From the NCBI RefSeq assembly GCF_001262505.1, contig NZ_KQ410724.1:384848-448847 (forward strand): 64,000 nt of DNA, read 5' to 3'. This DNA is from Shinella sp. SUS2 (GTDB lineage: Bacteria > Pseudomonadota > Alphaproteobacteria > Rhizobiales > Rhizobiaceae). This document shows positions 28,901 to 38,793 of this stretch, in pieces (the stretch's first letter is position 1; each line of letters opens with the position of its first letter). The position numbers were made by a program, and so were the translations under genes. Below the pieces are notes generated by a model that was not told where the DNA came from, searched no databases, and saw only the letters and a program-made list of their open reading frames with translations.

Positions 28901-29481
28901 GACTGATTTTTCTGGGACCGCCGGGCGCTGGCAAGGGGACACAGGCCAAGCTTCTGACGGAGAAGCACGGTATTCCGCAGCTCTCCACGGGTGATATGTT
29001 GCGGGCGGCTGTCGCCGCCGGCACGGATGTCGGCAAGCGCGCCAAGGCCGTCATGGATGCCGGCCAGCTCGTCTCCGACGCCATCGTCAACGAGATCGTG
29101 TCCGACCGAATCGATTCGGCCGACTGTGCCAAGGGCTTCATCCTTGATGGCTATCCGCGCACGGTTCCGCAGGCTGAGGCTCTCGACCAGATTCTCGCCG
29201 GCAAGGGCCTCTCGCTCGACGCCGTGATCGAGCTGAAGGTCGACGAGGATGCGCTGGTCAAGCGCATGGAGAATCGCGTGGCCGAGACGATCGCCGCGGG
29301 CGGCACGGTCCGTTCCGACGACAATCCGGAAGCCTTCAAGCGCCGCTTGACGGAATACCGCGAAAAGACTGCGCCGCTGTCGACCTACTACGCGTCGACC
29401 GGCAAGCTCCAGACGGTCGACGGCATGGCCAATGTCGACAAGGTGACGGCGGAGATCGCCGGAATCCTGGAGAACGCCTGA
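28897..29481 (+). CDS. adk: Adenylate kinase (short LID form)
   Basis: The enzyme interconverts ATP + AMP and 2 ADP. The 194-aa product has the P-loop [10 protein letters not shown] at residues 7-16, the AMP-binding TGDMLR segment and DGYPRT. The LID region between ENRVAET and [10 protein letters not shown] is only about 20 residues, so the zinc-type lid domain of long forms is absent, as in other alphaproteobacteria. Coupled by overlap to secY, an arrangement common in bacteria. Confidence 0.98.
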   Translation: MRLIFLGPPGAGKGTQAKLLTEKHGIPQLSTGDMLRAAVAAGTDVGKRAKAVMDAGQLVSDAIVNEIVSDRIDSADCAKGFILDGYPRTVPQAEALDQILAGKGLSLDAVIELKVDEDALVKRMENRVAETIAAGGTVRSDDNPEAFKRRLTEYREKTAPLSTYYASTGKLQTVDGMANVDKVTAEIAGILENA

Positions 29482-29509
29482 GATCAGGCGAAAAAGGACC
29501 GGCCGGGAG

Positions 29510-29538
29510 TTGACTTTTTCGGCCGATTCCCCTTATGA
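29510..29538 (+). promoter_or_regulatory. Probable promoter upstream of rpsM
   Basis: TTGACT (29510-29515) and TTATGA (29533-29538) are 17 bases apart, a good fit to the rhizobial housekeeping promoter, about 170 bases before the rpsM start. It would let rpsM and following genes be expressed independently of secY-adk. Confidence 0.5.
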
Positions 29539-29709
29539 CAGCGCCAACTCGCGACATACCATTGCGATCGGCGCGGATTTCACAAGAACGAAGTCCGGGT
29601 GCGGTCGTTTTCGACATGTCCCGAACCTCAATTGAACAGCGGCCTTCCCGGTCGTATCGAATGAAGAAAACCACTTGCCGGATGGCAACTGGAAGCAAGG
29701 AGAACAGGC

Positions 29710-30078
29710 GTGGCACGTATCGCTGGCGTCAACATCCCGACCGCGAAGCGCGTAGTCATCGCGCTGACCTATATCCACGGGATCGGCCCGAAGTTTGCAC
29801 AGGAAATCATCGAGAAGGTCGGTATTCCGTCCGATCGTCGCGTACACCAGCTGACGGACGCAGAAATCCTGCAGATCCGCGAAGCCATCGACCGTGACTA
29901 CCAGGTCGAAGGTGACCTGCGTCGCGAAACCTCGATGAACATCAAGCGCCTCATGGACCTCGGTTGCTACCGCGGTCTGCGTCACCGTCGTGGCCTTCCG
30001 GTCCGCGGTCAGCGCACGCACACCAATGCCCGCACCCGCAAGGGCCCGGCAAAGGCCATCGCAGGCAAGAAGAAGTAA
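29710..30078 (+). CDS. rpsM: 30S ribosomal protein S13
   Basis: S13 sits at the top of the 30S head and contacts the P-site tRNA and the large subunit. The 122-aa product uses a GTG start ((M)[25 protein letters not shown]) with AAGGAG eight bases upstream. The C-terminal tail [29 protein letters not shown] is standard. It is followed by a terminator-like hairpin before rpsK. Confidence 0.98.
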   Translation: MARIAGVNIPTAKRVVIALTYIHGIGPKFAQEIIEKVGIPSDRRVHQLTDAEILQIREAIDRDYQVEGDLRRETSMNIKRLMDLGCYRGLRHRRGLPVRGQRTHTNARTRKGPAKAIAGKKK

Positions 30079-30099
30079 TTTCCCGGAAACGGGGAGTGG

Positions 30100-30128
30100 G
30101 AGGCTGGCGCTTCGCGCCGGCCTCTTTT
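30100..30128 (+). terminator. Intrinsic terminator between rpsM and rpsK
   Basis: GAGGCTGGCGC (30100-30110) pairs with GCGCCGGCCTC (30114-30124), 11 pairs with one T-G, around TTC, followed by TTTT. It lies 21 bases after rpsM, inside what is normally a continuous alpha operon, so it may act as an attenuator. Confidence 0.7.
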
Positions 30129-30175
30129 GAGTTTCGAGCGGGACCTTGCTTTTCATTGAGGTCGAGGCCCCGGTC

Positions 30176-30310
30176 GGTGGAGCTGCTGGTATTACGGCAG
30201 TGACGATATCGCCGCACGCGATGCCTTCGGGCCGGGTGCAAATTTTATTCAGGGCCAAGGGTTTCGACCCGGCCCGGTGGAGCCGCTGGAACTACGGCGG
30301 TGTCGAGATC
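30176..30310 (+). repeat. Two copies of a 35-nt structured motif, 100 nt apart, before rpsK
   Basis: The 35-nt segments 30176-30210 and 30276-30310 are identical at 29 positions (about 83%) and start exactly 100 bases apart; both begin GGTGGAGC. Each can form a CTGC...GCAG or CCGC...GCGG hairpin around TGGNANTACG; the T-A pair of copy 1 is replaced by C-G in copy 2, a compensatory change. Weaker similarity extends upstream of each copy. The second copy ends only a few bases before the rpsK ribosome-binding site. Confidence 0.65.
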
Positions 30311-30326
30311 AACGAAAGGACTATCC

Positions 30327-30716
30327 ATGGCCAAGGAAGCCGCACGCGTCCGCCGTCGCGAACGCAAGAACATCACCTCGGGTGTTGCTCACGTCAATTC
30401 TTCGTTCAACAACACGATGATCACCATCACCGACGCACAGGGCAACGCCATTGCCTGGTCGTCGGCCGGTGCAAAGGGCTTCAAGGGTTCGCGCAAGTCG
30501 ACCCCGTTTGCCGCCCAGATCGCTGCTGAAGACTGCGCCAAGAAGGCCCAGGAACACGGCATGAAGTCGCTGGAAGTCGAAGTCTGCGGTCCGGGTTCCG
30601 GCCGCGAATCGGCTCTGCGCGCCCTCCAGGCTGCCGGCTTCATGATCACGTCCATCCGCGACGTGACCCCGATCCCGCACAACGGTTGCCGCCCGCGCAA
30701 GAAGCGTCGCGTCTGA
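30327..30716 (+). CDS. rpsK: 30S ribosomal protein S11
   Basis: S11 forms the platform of the 30S subunit at the E site. I chose the ATG giving [30 protein letters not shown] (129 aa, normal length), with AAAGGA upstream; an ATG nine codons earlier lies in the repeat-bearing leader. The core [21 protein letters not shown] and the C-terminal [15 protein letters not shown] are universal. Confidence 0.98.
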   Translation: MAKEAARVRRRERKNITSGVAHVNSSFNNTMITITDAQGNAIAWSSAGAKGFKGSRKSTPFAAQIAAEDCAKKAQEHGMKSLEVEVCGPGSGRESALRALQAAGFMITSIRDVTPIPHNGCRPRKKRRV

Positions 30717-30733
30717 TCACCGCATTCGAATTG

Positions 30734-30801
30734 CCGCGGAAGCCGGGTGACGGCTTCCGTGGATCTTCAGGGCTCGGCCGCCACGATTGGATGGTGGCGG
30801 C
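30734..30801 (+). promoter_or_regulatory. Two hairpins in rpoA leader
   Basis: CCGCGGAAGCC (30734-30744) pairs with GGCTTCCGTGG (30752-30762), 11 pairs with one G-T; GCCGCCAC (30777-30784) pairs with GTGGCGGC (30794-30801), ending 18 bases before the rpoA ATG. No T-run follows either stem. They may tune rpoA translation or RNA stability. Confidence 0.45.
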
Positions 30802-30819
30802 GAACGGAAGGCAAAACAT

Positions 30820-31830
30820 ATGATCCAGAAAAACTGGCAGGAACTGATCAAGCCGAACAAGGTGGAGTTCTCCTCCTCCGGCCGCACCAAGGCAAGCCTT
30901 GTTGCCGAGCCGCTGGAGCGTGGCTTCGGCCTGACGCTCGGCAACGCGCTGCGTCGCGTTCTCCTGTCGTCGCTGCGCGGTGCGGCTGTTACCGCCGTGC
31001 AGATCGACGGCGTGCTGCACGAGTTCTCGTCGATCCCGGGCGTCCGGGAAGACGTGACCGATATCGTGCTGAACATCAAGGAAATCGCCATCAAGATGGA
31101 TGGCGACGATTCCAAGCGTATGGTCGTGCGCAAGCAGGGTCCGGGCGTCGTGACGGCTGGTGACATCCAGACGGTCGGCGACATCGAGATCCTGAACCCG
31201 AACCATGTCATCTGCACCCTCGACGAGGGCGCGGAAATCCGCATGGAGTTCACGGTCAACAACGGCAAGGGTTATGTCCCGGCCGACCGCAACCGTTCCG
31301 AAGACGCGCCGATCGGCCTCATCCCGGTCGACAGCCTTTATTCGCCGGTCAAGAAAGTGTCCTACAAGGTGGAAAACACCCGTGAAGGCCAGGTTCTCGA
31401 CTACGACAAGCTGACGATGACCATCGAGACCGATGGTTCCGTCACGGGCGAAGATGCGATCGCGTTTGCGGCCCGCATCCTCCAGGACCAGCTCTCGGTC
31501 TTCGTCAATTTCGACGAGCCGCAGAAGGAAGCCGAAGAGGAATCGGTCACCGAACTGGCGTTCAACCCGGCACTCCTCAAGAAGGTCGACGAACTGGAAC
31601 TTTCCGTCCGTTCGGCGAACTGCCTGAAGAACGACAACATCGTCTATATCGGCGATCTCATTCAGAAGACCGAAGCCGAAATGCTTCGTACTCCGAATTT
31701 TGGTCGCAAGTCGCTGAACGAAATCAAGGAAGTTCTCGCTTCCATGGGCCTGCACCTCGGCATGGAAGTGCCGGCATGGCCGCCCGAGAACATCGAAGAT
31801 CTCGCCAAGCGCTACGAAGACCAGTATTAA
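30820..31830 (+). CDS. rpoA: DNA-directed RNA polymerase subunit alpha
   Basis: RpoA dimerises to nucleate RNA polymerase assembly, and its C-terminal domain contacts UP elements and activators. The start at [17 protein letters not shown] gives 336 aa, the normal rhizobial length, with GGAAGG upstream. The N-terminal domain shows [19 protein letters not shown]; the C-terminal domain has the helix-hairpin-helix region [38 protein letters not shown]. It lies between rpsK and rplQ, as in most bacteria. Confidence 0.99.
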   Translation: MIQKNWQELIKPNKVEFSSSGRTKASLVAEPLERGFGLTLGNALRRVLLSSLRGAAVTAVQIDGVLHEFSSIPGVREDVTDIVLNIKEIAIKMDGDDSKRMVVRKQGPGVVTAGDIQTVGDIEILNPNHVICTLDEGAEIRMEFTVNNGKGYVPADRNRSEDAPIGLIPVDSLYSPVKKVSYKVENTREGQVLDYDKLTMTIETDGSVTGEDAIAFAARILQDQLSVFVNFDEPQKEAEEESVTELAFNPALLKKVDELELSVRSANCLKNDNIVYIGDLIQKTEAEMLRTPNFGRKSLNEIKEVLASMGLHLGMEVPAWPPENIEDLAKRYEDQY

Positions 31831-31876
31831 CACCATCAAACGGCAGGCAACTGCCTGCATGTGAAGGAGAATAGAG

Positions 31877-32302
31877 ATGCGCCACCAGAATTCCGGTCGC
31901 AAACTCAACCGTACCGCCAGCCACCGCAAGGCGATGTTCGCCAACATGGCTGCTTCGCTCATCCAGCATGAGCAGATCGTCACCACTCTGCCGAAGGCGA
32001 AGGAAATTCGCCCGATCGTCGAGAAGCTCGTCACCCTCGGCAAGCGCGGCGACCTGCACGCTCGCCGTCAGGCGATCTCGCAGATCCGCGACGTCGCCGT
32101 CGTTTCGAAGCTGTTCGACGCGATCGCAACGCGCTACGCCAGCCGTAACGGTGGCTACCTGCGCATCATGAAGGCCGGCTACCGTCATGGCGACAACGCC
32201 CCGCTTGCCGTCATCGAGTTCGTTGACCGCGACGTCGACGCCAAGGGCGCAGCCGACAAGGCTCGCGTTGCTGCTGAAGCAGACGCTGCCGAAGCCGCCT
32301 GA
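31877..32302 (+). CDS. rplQ: 50S ribosomal protein L17
   Basis: L17 lies near the exit-tunnel rim of the large subunit. The 141-aa product starts [43 protein letters not shown], the hallmark N-terminus, and has an Ala-rich C-terminal extension common in alphaproteobacteria. It is the last gene of the alpha operon. Confidence 0.98.
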   Translation: MRHQNSGRKLNRTASHRKAMFANMAASLIQHEQIVTTLPKAKEIRPIVEKLVTLGKRGDLHARRQAISQIRDVAVVSKLFDAIATRYASRNGGYLRIMKAGYRHGDNAPLAVIEFVDRDVDAKGAADKARVAAEADAAEAA

Positions 32303-32331
32303 TCGAAAAAGCGTCCTCACCGGACGTCTTG

Positions 32332-32360
32332 AAGCCGGACGCGAAAGCGCCCGGCTTTTT
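32332..32360 (+). terminator. Intrinsic terminator after rplQ
   Basis: AAGCCGG (32332-32338) pairs with CCGGCTT (32351-32357), with an inner CGC-GAAA-GCG stem-loop, followed by TTTTT. It ends the alpha operon and the whole ribosomal supercluster. Confidence 0.85.
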
Positions 32361-32463
32361 CTTTGCGCAAATGCTGCCTGCAAGGTTCCGGAAACCATGT
32401 CCCTAGGCATTGTCTTCAGCCCTCGGCTCTAAACTTTTCGCGAAGTTTAATCGAGTTCGAGTG

Positions 32464-33666
32464 ATGGCCGAGAATTTCGCATTCCTGCTGCCGGTGGTTC
32501 TTACCCTGTTCGGCGTGGCGTTTTTCATCGTCGCGCGTTTCGGCAACCGCGCCGCCCTGTTCTGGGCCGGCGGTTATCTCTGTGCGGCCCTCGGTTTCCT
32601 TGCGCCGCTTCTGCAGGCTGTCGCGCCCGTGCCCATGGTCGCGATGACGGCAGATGCTGCGTTCCTCAGCGCCTTCCTCTTCTACAGCCATGGCCTGACC
32701 ACCCATTTCGACGCGCCCCGTCATCTCGTTCTCCGCCTCGGCATTGCCGCCGCCGCCTACGGCGCCATCGCCTACGCCGTGTTCGTCGCGCAAAGCCTGC
32801 GTGTCGAACTCTTCGTCAGCGACATCGCCTGCAGCCTTCTGCTCGCAACAGCCTTGCTGTCCTCCTGGCGCCGGGCGGCCACATGGGTGGACCGCGCGCT
32901 GCTCGGCGCCGTTGTCTTCGTCATGCTTGAGACGACGGTGCGCACGATCGTTTTCTTCGTCATGGCGGGCAGTCTTGCCATGGATGCCTTTATCGGCTCG
33001 CCCTACGCCTTCGTCATGCAGGTCACGGCGACGATCGGCGCATTGCTTCTGGCTCTGACGGCGCTTGCCTCGGTGGCGTTGCGGATCGTCGAGCGGTACC
33101 GCAAGGCGTCGGAGGAGGATCCGTTGACCGGTCTCCTCAACCGTCGCGGCTTCGAGCAGCTTCTTGGCGCAAACGGGCACGCGGGCAAAAACGAGGCCGC
33201 CATCGTCGTCGCCGATATCGACTGGTTCAAGTCGATCAACGACCGGTTCGGACACGCAGCCGGGGACGAGGCGATCCGCGAGGTGGCCGACCTCCTGCGC
33301 GCGCTCGCCTGGCCGGGCGTGGCGGTCGCCCGCTTCGGCGGAGAGGAGTTCATCGCCCATCTGCCGAACTGCCGCCTGCAAGACGCCCATATGCTTGCAA
33401 ACACGGTGCGTCTGGCCTTGTCGGAGCGCGATCTCGGCCGTATCGGTATCGACCGCTCGATCACCGCGAGTTTTGGCGTTGCGGTCACGGCTGCCGGCGA
33501 TCATACGATCCATGATGCGATCAGCCGCGCCGACCGCTTGCTCTATCTTGCCAAGAGCAATGGCCGGAACCGCGTCGTCAGCAGTCCGGCGGATGTCCCG
33601 CAGCAGGCTGGACCGAAGCTCTTCGTGATCAGGGACGAGGCGAGCGGCCCGGGGCGCGCGTCCTAA
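32464..33666 (+). CDS. Membrane diguanylate cyclase (GGDEF, no I-site)
   Basis: The protein probably makes the second messenger c-di-GMP from two GTP. From the ATG MAENFAFLLPVVLTLFG (400 aa; a TTG start 18 codons earlier is possible, and neither has a strong Shine-Dalgarno) about six or seven hydrophobic segments fill residues 5-205. They are followed by a GGDEF domain: EEDPLTGLLNRRGF, DIDWFKSINDRFGH and GGEEF at 292-296. The metal-binding Asp and the active-site loop are intact. The RxxD product-inhibition motif expected five residues before GGEEF is absent, so feedback control by that route is unlikely. Convergent with msrQ. Confidence 0.88.
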   Translation: MAENFAFLLPVVLTLFGVAFFIVARFGNRAALFWAGGYLCAALGFLAPLLQAVAPVPMVAMTADAAFLSAFLFYSHGLTTHFDAPRHLVLRLGIAAAAYGAIAYAVFVAQSLRVELFVSDIACSLLLATALLSSWRRAATWVDRALLGAVVFVMLETTVRTIVFFVMAGSLAMDAFIGSPYAFVMQVTATIGALLLALTALASVALRIVERYRKASEEDPLTGLLNRRGFEQLLGANGHAGKNEAAIVVADIDWFKSINDRFGHAAGDEAIREVADLLRALAWPGVAVARFGGEEFIAHLPNCRLQDAHMLANTVRLALSERDLGRIGIDRSITASFGVAVTAAGDHTIHDAISRADRLLYLAKSNGRNRVVSSPADVPQQAGPKLFVIRDEASGPGRAS

Positions 33667-33687
33667 GGCAATGTCACACGGCAAGCC

Positions 33688-34344
33688 TCAAGCCGAGCGC
33701 TCCTGCCCGCGAAATGCGGAGGCGCGTGCCTTTCCGCCTCTGCCGCCGCGGATCATCGGCCGCACCAGCCGATAGAGGAGAAGCAGCGCCACAAGTCCGA
33801 TATAGGTCCAGGGCTCCAGCCCCACGACCTTCACCGACATGGCGAAATGCAGCGCACCGGCGGCGGCGATGACATAGACCAGCCTGTGCAGCTTCACCCA
33901 GCGCATGCCGAGCCGACGGATTGACCAGTTGTTGGACGTCAACGCCAGTGGAATGAGCAGCACGAAGGCGGCCATGCCGATGGTGATGAAGGGCCGCTTG
34001 GCGATGTCGACGAGGATCGCCGGGAAATTCAGATACTGGTCGAGCAGCATGTAGGTGAGGAAGTGCATCAGCACGTACCAGAACGCCAGGAGCCCGAGCG
34101 CCCGGCGGTAGCGCACCCAATTGATGGCGAAGAGATCGCGGATAGGCGTGATGGCGAGCGTGGCGATGAAGAAGCGCAGCGCCCAGAGGCCGAGCAGGTG
34201 CTCGAATTCCTTGACCGGATTGCCGGGCAGGCGCCCCGTTGCGCCGAGCCAGAAGCCCCAGGCCGCCGGCATGAGACCGACGGCGTACAGCAGCCAGATC
34301 GAGGCCGCGTGGTATTTGCGGGGCAGGGTGGGCAGGCTCGCCAT
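33688..34344 (-). CDS. msrQ: Haem-binding membrane subunit MsrQ of the MsrPQ repair system
   Basis: MsrQ passes quinone- or flavin-derived electrons through haem b to the periplasmic methionine sulfoxide reductase MsrP. The 218-aa product has about six membrane segments and the ferric-reductase-like core (LGLWALRFFIATLAITPIRDLF, ALGLLAFWYVLMHFLTYMLLD, VKLHRLVYVIAAAGALHFAM) with His residues suited to haem ligation. It overlaps the msrP stop by one base (TGATG), confirming a two-gene operon. Formerly called YedZ. Confidence 0.95.
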   Translation of the reverse strand: MASLPTLPRKYHAASIWLLYAVGLMPAAWGFWLGATGRLPGNPVKEFEHLLGLWALRFFIATLAITPIRDLFAINWVRYRRALGLLAFWYVLMHFLTYMLLDQYLNFPAILVDIAKRPFITIGMAAFVLLIPLALTSNNWSIRRLGMRWVKLHRLVYVIAAAGALHFAMSVKVVGLEPWTYIGLVALLLLYRLVRPMIRGGRGGKARASAFRGQERSA

Positions 34345-35282
34345 CAGTAGTTCGCCCTGAGATCCATACCGCTGTAAAGACCGGAAACCTCCTCGGCATA
34401 GCCGTTGAAGGGCAGGGTCGGCCGCCGGTTGGCGCCGAAGAAGCCGCCTTCGCCGATGCGGTTTTCGCTTGCCTGGCTCCAGCGTGGATGATCGACCTCC
34501 GGGTTCACATTGGCATAGAAGCCATATTCACTCGGCGCGGCGAGGTTCCAGGTGGAGGGCGGCTGCTTGTCGGTGAGCGTGATCTTGACGATCGACTTGA
34601 TGCCCTTGAAGCCGTACTTCCACGGCACGACGAGGCGGATCGGCGCGCCGTTCTGATTCGGCAACGTCTTGCCGTAGACGCCGACGGAGAGGATCGCCAG
34701 CGGGTGGCGTGCCTCGTCCAGTCTCAACCCCTCGACATAGGGCCAGGGCAGCGACTGGAAATAGCCGGATTGGCCGGGCATTTCCTCCGGCCGGACGATT
34801 GTTTCGAAGGCGACGTATTTTGCGTCGCCAAGCGGCTCCACCTTGTCGAGCAGCGCGGAGAGCGGAAAGCCGACCCAGGGAATGACCATCGACCATGCCT
34901 CCACGCAGCGCATGCGGTAGACCCGATCTTCCAGCGGCAGGGAAAGCAGCTCTTCCAACCCGAATTCCTTCGGCTTGCCGACGAGCCCGTCGACCTTCAC
35001 CGTCCAGGGCGTCGGTTTGAACTTTTCCGAGTTGGCGAGCGGGTCGCCCTTGCCCAAGCCGAACTCATAGAAGTTGTTGTAGCTGGTCACATCCTTTTCG
35101 GGCGTCAGCGCCTCGTCCACCGCATAGGGCGACTTCGACGCCTTCAGCGCTTCCGCGAAAGCGGGGGCGCCGGATGCCAGGAGCGCTCCGCCCGCCGCCG
35201 CCAGAAACGAGCGGCGCCCGAGGAAACAGTGTTCCGGCGTGATCTGCGACGCGGGGATGCGGGGCGGGCGGTAGAGAGACAT
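34344..35282 (-). CDS. msrP: Periplasmic methionine sulfoxide reductase MsrP, molybdenum subunit
   Basis: MsrP reduces methionine sulfoxide in oxidised periplasmic proteins using a molybdopterin cofactor. I chose the ATG giving [19 protein letters not shown] (312 aa), as the long upstream extension is not conserved. A twin-arginine signal ([12 protein letters not shown], Arg23-Arg24, then APAFA) marks Tat export of the folded cofactor-bound protein. The MRCVEAW segment holds the Mo-ligating Cys, and the C-terminal part [11 protein letters not shown] and [20 protein letters not shown] is typical of the family. Divergent from htrA. Confidence 0.96.
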   Translation of the reverse strand: MSLYRPPRIPASQITPEHCFLGRRSFLAAAGGALLASGAPAFAEALKASKSPYAVDEALTPEKDVTSYNNFYEFGLGKGDPLANSEKFKPTPWTVKVDGLVGKPKEFGLEELLSLPLEDRVYRMRCVEAWSMVIPWVGFPLSALLDKVEPLGDAKYVAFETIVRPEEMPGQSGYFQSLPWPYVEGLRLDEARHPLAILSVGVYGKTLPNQNGAPIRLVVPWKYGFKGIKSIVKITLTDKQPPSTWNLAAPSEYGFYANVNPEVDHPRWSQASENRIGEGGFFGANRRPTLPFNGYAEEVSGLYSGMDLRANY

Positions 35283-35487
35283 GGCGGGGCTCGATCTGTT
35301 GCGTTGTTTTCCCTGGTACCTACGTAAACGCGGTCCGTGTTGTTTCAACGGCGGCGAAAGATTTGCAGTGACCACATTTTCGTGCGCGCTGCGTGAGATC
35401 GCCGCGATCGACGCGCCGCCACGCGGTTTGCCTTTTTTCCCGCGAAATCCTATCTGATCGTGACGCAGAAACGAAGGAGACTCGTCC

Positions 35488-36891
35488 ATGCCGAACGTCC
35501 GCATCCTGCTTGCCGCCCCGCTTGCCTTTGCTCTCGCCCTTGCGGCGCCCGCAAGGGCCGAGGAGCGCGCCGTGCCGCAATCGCGCACGGAAATGCAGCT
35601 CTCCTTCGCGCCGCTGGTCAAGCAGGTCGAAAACGCGGTGGTCAATGTCTACGCCGAGCGCGTCGTCGAGCGCCGCTCGATCTTCGACGGCGATCCCTTC
35701 TTCGAGGAATTCTTCGGCCAGCGCATGCCGAATCGCAGCGAAAAGCAATCCTCGCTCGGGTCGGGCGTCATCGTCGGGGCCAAGGGCATCGTCGTGACGA
35801 ACAACCATGTCATCGAGGGGGCGAGCGATATCAAGATCGCGCTCGCGGACGGCCGTGAATATGAGAGCACCGTGGTGCTGAAGGACGAGCGCGTCGACCT
35901 TGCCGTCCTGAAGATCAAGGCGGATGTGGATTTCACCGCGCTGCCGCTCGGCGACAGCGACGCGGTGCAGGTCGGCGACCTGGTGCTTGCCATAGGCAAT
36001 CCGTTCGGCGTCGGCCAGACGGTGACGAGCGGCATCGTCTCGGCGCTCGCCCGCAACCAGGTCCGTTCCGGCGATTTCGGCTTCTTCATCCAGACGGACG
36101 CTTCGATCAATCCCGGCAATTCCGGCGGCGGCCTCATCAACATGAACGGCGAGCTGATCGGCATCAACACCGCGATCTTCTCGCGCGGCGGCGGCTCGAA
36201 CGGCGTCGGTTTCGCCATTCCGGCCAACCTGGTGAAGACCTTCATCGCCAGTGCCGAAAACGGCAGCGCCACCTTCGACCGCCCCTTCATCGGGGCCACC
36301 TTCGATCCCGTGACCTCCGAGGTGGCCGAGGCGCTTGGCCTCGATCGTGCCCGTGGTGCGCTGGTTTCGCAGGTGCAGGCCGGCAGCCCGGCGGAGAAGG
36401 CGGGCATGAAGCCGGGGCAGGTCGTCACCGCCGTCAATGGTGTTCCCGTCGAACATCCCGACGCCCTCGGCTATCGCCTCACCACGGTCGGCATTGGCGG
36501 CACGGCGCGCATCACGGTCGTCGCCAATGGCAAGGAGGAGGAGCTGACGCTCTCGCTCGACCGTGCGCCCGAGACGACGCCGCGCGACGAGCGGCTGATC
36601 GAGGGGCGCAACCCCTTCTCCGGCGCGATCGTCGCCAACCTTTCGCCGCGCGTGGCCGAAGACCTGCGCATGCCGACCAACCGGACCACGACGGGCGTCG
36701 TCGTTACCGAGGTCAATCGCGGCTCGCCGGCAGCGCGCATCGGTCTCCAGCCGCGCGACATCATCATTGCGCTCAACGGCACCGAAGTCGGCTCCACCGA
36801 AATCCTCGCCTCGCTCGTCACCGAGGACCCGTCCATCTGGCGCGTCGAGATCGAGCGTGACGGCCAGCGCATCCGCCAGTTCTTCCGATGA
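35488..36891 (+). CDS. Periplasmic serine protease, DegP/HtrA family
   Basis: The protein degrades or chaperones misfolded envelope proteins. The 467-aa product has a signal peptide (cut after ...APARA, near residue 24), a trypsin-like domain with catalytic His107 (TNNHV), Asp137 (VDLAVL) and Ser212 (NPGNSGG), and two PDZ domains (about 275-365 and 385-460). The short linker and a total length under 500 resemble DegQ more than DegP. GAAGGAGAC precedes the ATG. The stop overlaps the rarA start by four bases, a pairing often seen in rhizobia. No sigma-E-type promoter was evident. Confidence 0.95.
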   Translation: MPNVRILLAAPLAFALALAAPARAEERAVPQSRTEMQLSFAPLVKQVENAVVNVYAERVVERRSIFDGDPFFEEFFGQRMPNRSEKQSSLGSGVIVGAKGIVVTNNHVIEGASDIKIALADGREYESTVVLKDERVDLAVLKIKADVDFTALPLGDSDAVQVGDLVLAIGNPFGVGQTVTSGIVSALARNQVRSGDFGFFIQTDASINPGNSGGGLINMNGELIGINTAIFSRGGGSNGVGFAIPANLVKTFIASAENGSATFDRPFIGATFDPVTSEVAEALGLDRARGALVSQVQAGSPAEKAGMKPGQVVTAVNGVPVEHPDALGYRLTTVGIGGTARITVVANGKEEELTLSLDRAPETTPRDERLIEGRNPFSGAIVANLSPRVAEDLRMPTNRTTTGVVVTEVNRGSPAARIGLQPRDIIIALNGTEVGSTEILASLVTEDPSIWRVEIERDGQRIRQFFR

Positions 36892-38195
36892 GCGACCTCT
36901 TCGCCCCGCGTGAACCCGAGGAGATGGCGGCAAAACGGCCGCTGGCCGATCGGCTGCGTCCCCGCACGCTGGGCGAAGTCTCCGGGCAGGACCATCTGAC
37001 GGGGCCCGACGGCGTGCTGTCGCGCATGATCGAGGCCGGCTCGCTCGGCTCGATGATCTTCTGGGGGCCGCCCGGCACCGGCAAGACGACGGTGGCGCGG
37101 CTGCTTTCCGGCGAGACCGGTCTCGCCTTCGAGCAGATCTCCGCCATCTTCTCCGGCGTCGCCGATCTCAAGAAGGTTTTCGAATCCGCCCGGCAACGCC
37201 GTATGGGCGGGCGCCAGACCCTGCTCTTCGTTGACGAGATCCATCGCTTCAACCGTGCCCAGCAGGACAGCTTCCTGCCGGTCATGGAGGACGGCACGAT
37301 CGTGCTCGTCGGCGCGACGACGGAGAATCCGTCCTTCGAACTCAACGCCGCGCTTCTCTCCCGCGCCCGCGTGCTCACCTTCAAGCCGCATGACGAGGAG
37401 AGCCTCGAAGAGCTGCTGAAGCGCGCCGAGGTGGTCGAGGAGAAGCCGCTGCCACTCGACGGGGAAGCGCGTGCCTCGCTGCTGCGCATGGCCGACGGCG
37501 ACGGGCGGGCGGTGCTGACGCTTGCCGAGGAGGTATGGCGCGCCGCGCGTTCCGGCGAGACCTTCGGGCAGGACGATCTCTTCCGTATCGTCCAGCGCCG
37601 CGCCCCGGTCTATGACAAGTCGCAGGACGGCCACTACAATCTCATCTCCGCGCTGCATAAGGCGGTGCGTGGTTCTGATCCGGATGCGGCGCTCTATTAT
37701 CTGACCCGCATGCTGGATGCCGGCGAAGATCCATTGTTCCTGTGCCGCCGCATGGTGCGCATGGCGGTGGAGGATATCGGCCTTGCCGATCCGCAGGCAC
37801 TCGCCGTCTGCAATGCCGCCAAGGATGCCTATGATTTCCTCGGCTCGCCGGAGGGAGAGCTGGCGCTGGCGCAGGCCTGTATCTACCTCGCCACCGCGCC
37901 GAAATCGAATGCGGTCTATGTCGCCTACAAATCGGCGATGCGTGCGGCAAAGGAGAACGGCTCGCTGCTGCCGCCCAAACACATCCTCAACGCGCCCACC
38001 AAGCTGATGAAGGGCGAAGGGTATGGCGATGGCTATCGCTACGATCACGATGAACCGGATGCCTTTTCCGGGCAGGACTATTTCCCGGAGAAGATGGGCC
38101 GGAAAACCTTCTACGACCCGCCCGAGCGCGGCTTCGAACGCGAGCTGAAGAAGCGGCTGGAATGGTGGGCGAAGTTGCGCCGGGAGCGGGGCTGA
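36888..38195 (+). CDS. rarA: Replication-associated recombination protein A (MgsA/WRNIP1 family ATPase)
   Basis: RarA is a clamp-loader-like AAA+ ATPase acting at stalled replication forks. The 435-aa product has Walker A GPPGTGKTT (60-68), Walker B LLFVDEIHRF (Asp116-Glu117), sensor GATTENPSFE, and the C-terminal tetramerisation region (DGHYNLISALHKAVRGSDPDAALYYLTRML, ending with YDPPERGFERELKKRLEWW). Translational overlap with the HtrA gene suggests co-expression, though the two proteins act in different compartments. Confidence 0.97.
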   Translation: MSDLFAPREPEEMAAKRPLADRLRPRTLGEVSGQDHLTGPDGVLSRMIEAGSLGSMIFWGPPGTGKTTVARLLSGETGLAFEQISAIFSGVADLKKVFESARQRRMGGRQTLLFVDEIHRFNRAQQDSFLPVMEDGTIVLVGATTENPSFELNAALLSRARVLTFKPHDEESLEELLKRAEVVEEKPLPLDGEARASLLRMADGDGRAVLTLAEEVWRAARSGETFGQDDLFRIVQRRAPVYDKSQDGHYNLISALHKAVRGSDPDAALYYLTRMLDAGEDPLFLCRRMVRMAVEDIGLADPQALAVCNAAKDAYDFLGSPEGELALAQACIYLATAPKSNAVYVAYKSAMRAAKENGSLLPPKHILNAPTKLMKGEGYGDGYRYDHDEPDAFSGQDYFPEKMGRKTFYDPPERGFERELKKRLEWWAKLRRERG

Positions 38196-38210
38196 CGACC
38201 GCAGCGCCCG

Positions 38211-38528
38211 TCAGGAGGCGGCGCTGAAGCGCTGCACGGGCTTTTGCGGTGCGGCCGGCACGACCTTGATCGACGATTCGGCCTTGCCGGGATGCCCCTC
38301 CATGTCGACCACCACATGCCAGTGGCCGTTGTCCGGAATTTTCAGCCGGACCGGGGACTGCTTGGCGACGCCACCCAGGAACTTGTGCTGGCGGGCATTC
38401 TTGAACAGGTCGAAATTGCCGTGGCTCATCAGTCGCACATTGGCGATGGCCGAAAGCGTGATCTCGATCACCGTCCCGGCACGCTGCATGTCGAGATCGT
38501 AGTGCGTGTAGGAGAAGCTGTGTGCCAT
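38211..38528 (-). CDS. DUF1883 family protein
   Basis: The 105-aa product matches the DUF1883 pattern: HYDLDMQRAGTVIEITLSAIANVRLM near the start, then a K-rich loop (KNARQHKFLGGVAKQSPVRLKIP) and a GHWHVVVDMEGHPGKAESSIKVVP core. It is predicted all-beta and cytosolic, with no signal peptide. No activity is established for the family. The gene is convergent with rarA, 15 bases away, and stands alone. Confidence 0.85.
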   Translation of the reverse strand: MAHSFSYTHYDLDMQRAGTVIEITLSAIANVRLMSHGNFDLFKNARQHKFLGGVAKQSPVRLKIPDNGHWHVVVDMEGHPGKAESSIKVVPAAPQKPVQRFSAAS

Positions 38529-38793
38529 GGTCTGCCCGGGTGTATCTGGTTTGGCGCTAATGTTTGCATGCCCGGGTTAACGTTCCCTTCCGCGGCAACC
38601 CGGTACCTCTTCCAAAAATAAAGAAGCTTTTTCAAATCGTTGACGCCGAAAGCGGATTCAATCCGGCAGGCACTTGAATCATCCTCTCAGGCATCTTCCG
38701 AAATTTTTTTTGTGCTGTCGGGGTGAAGCATCCCGCCGCGTCCTTGGTGCATGACGCCGGCGGGGCCGCCGGCGGGAACCCGAGGAGACAGAC

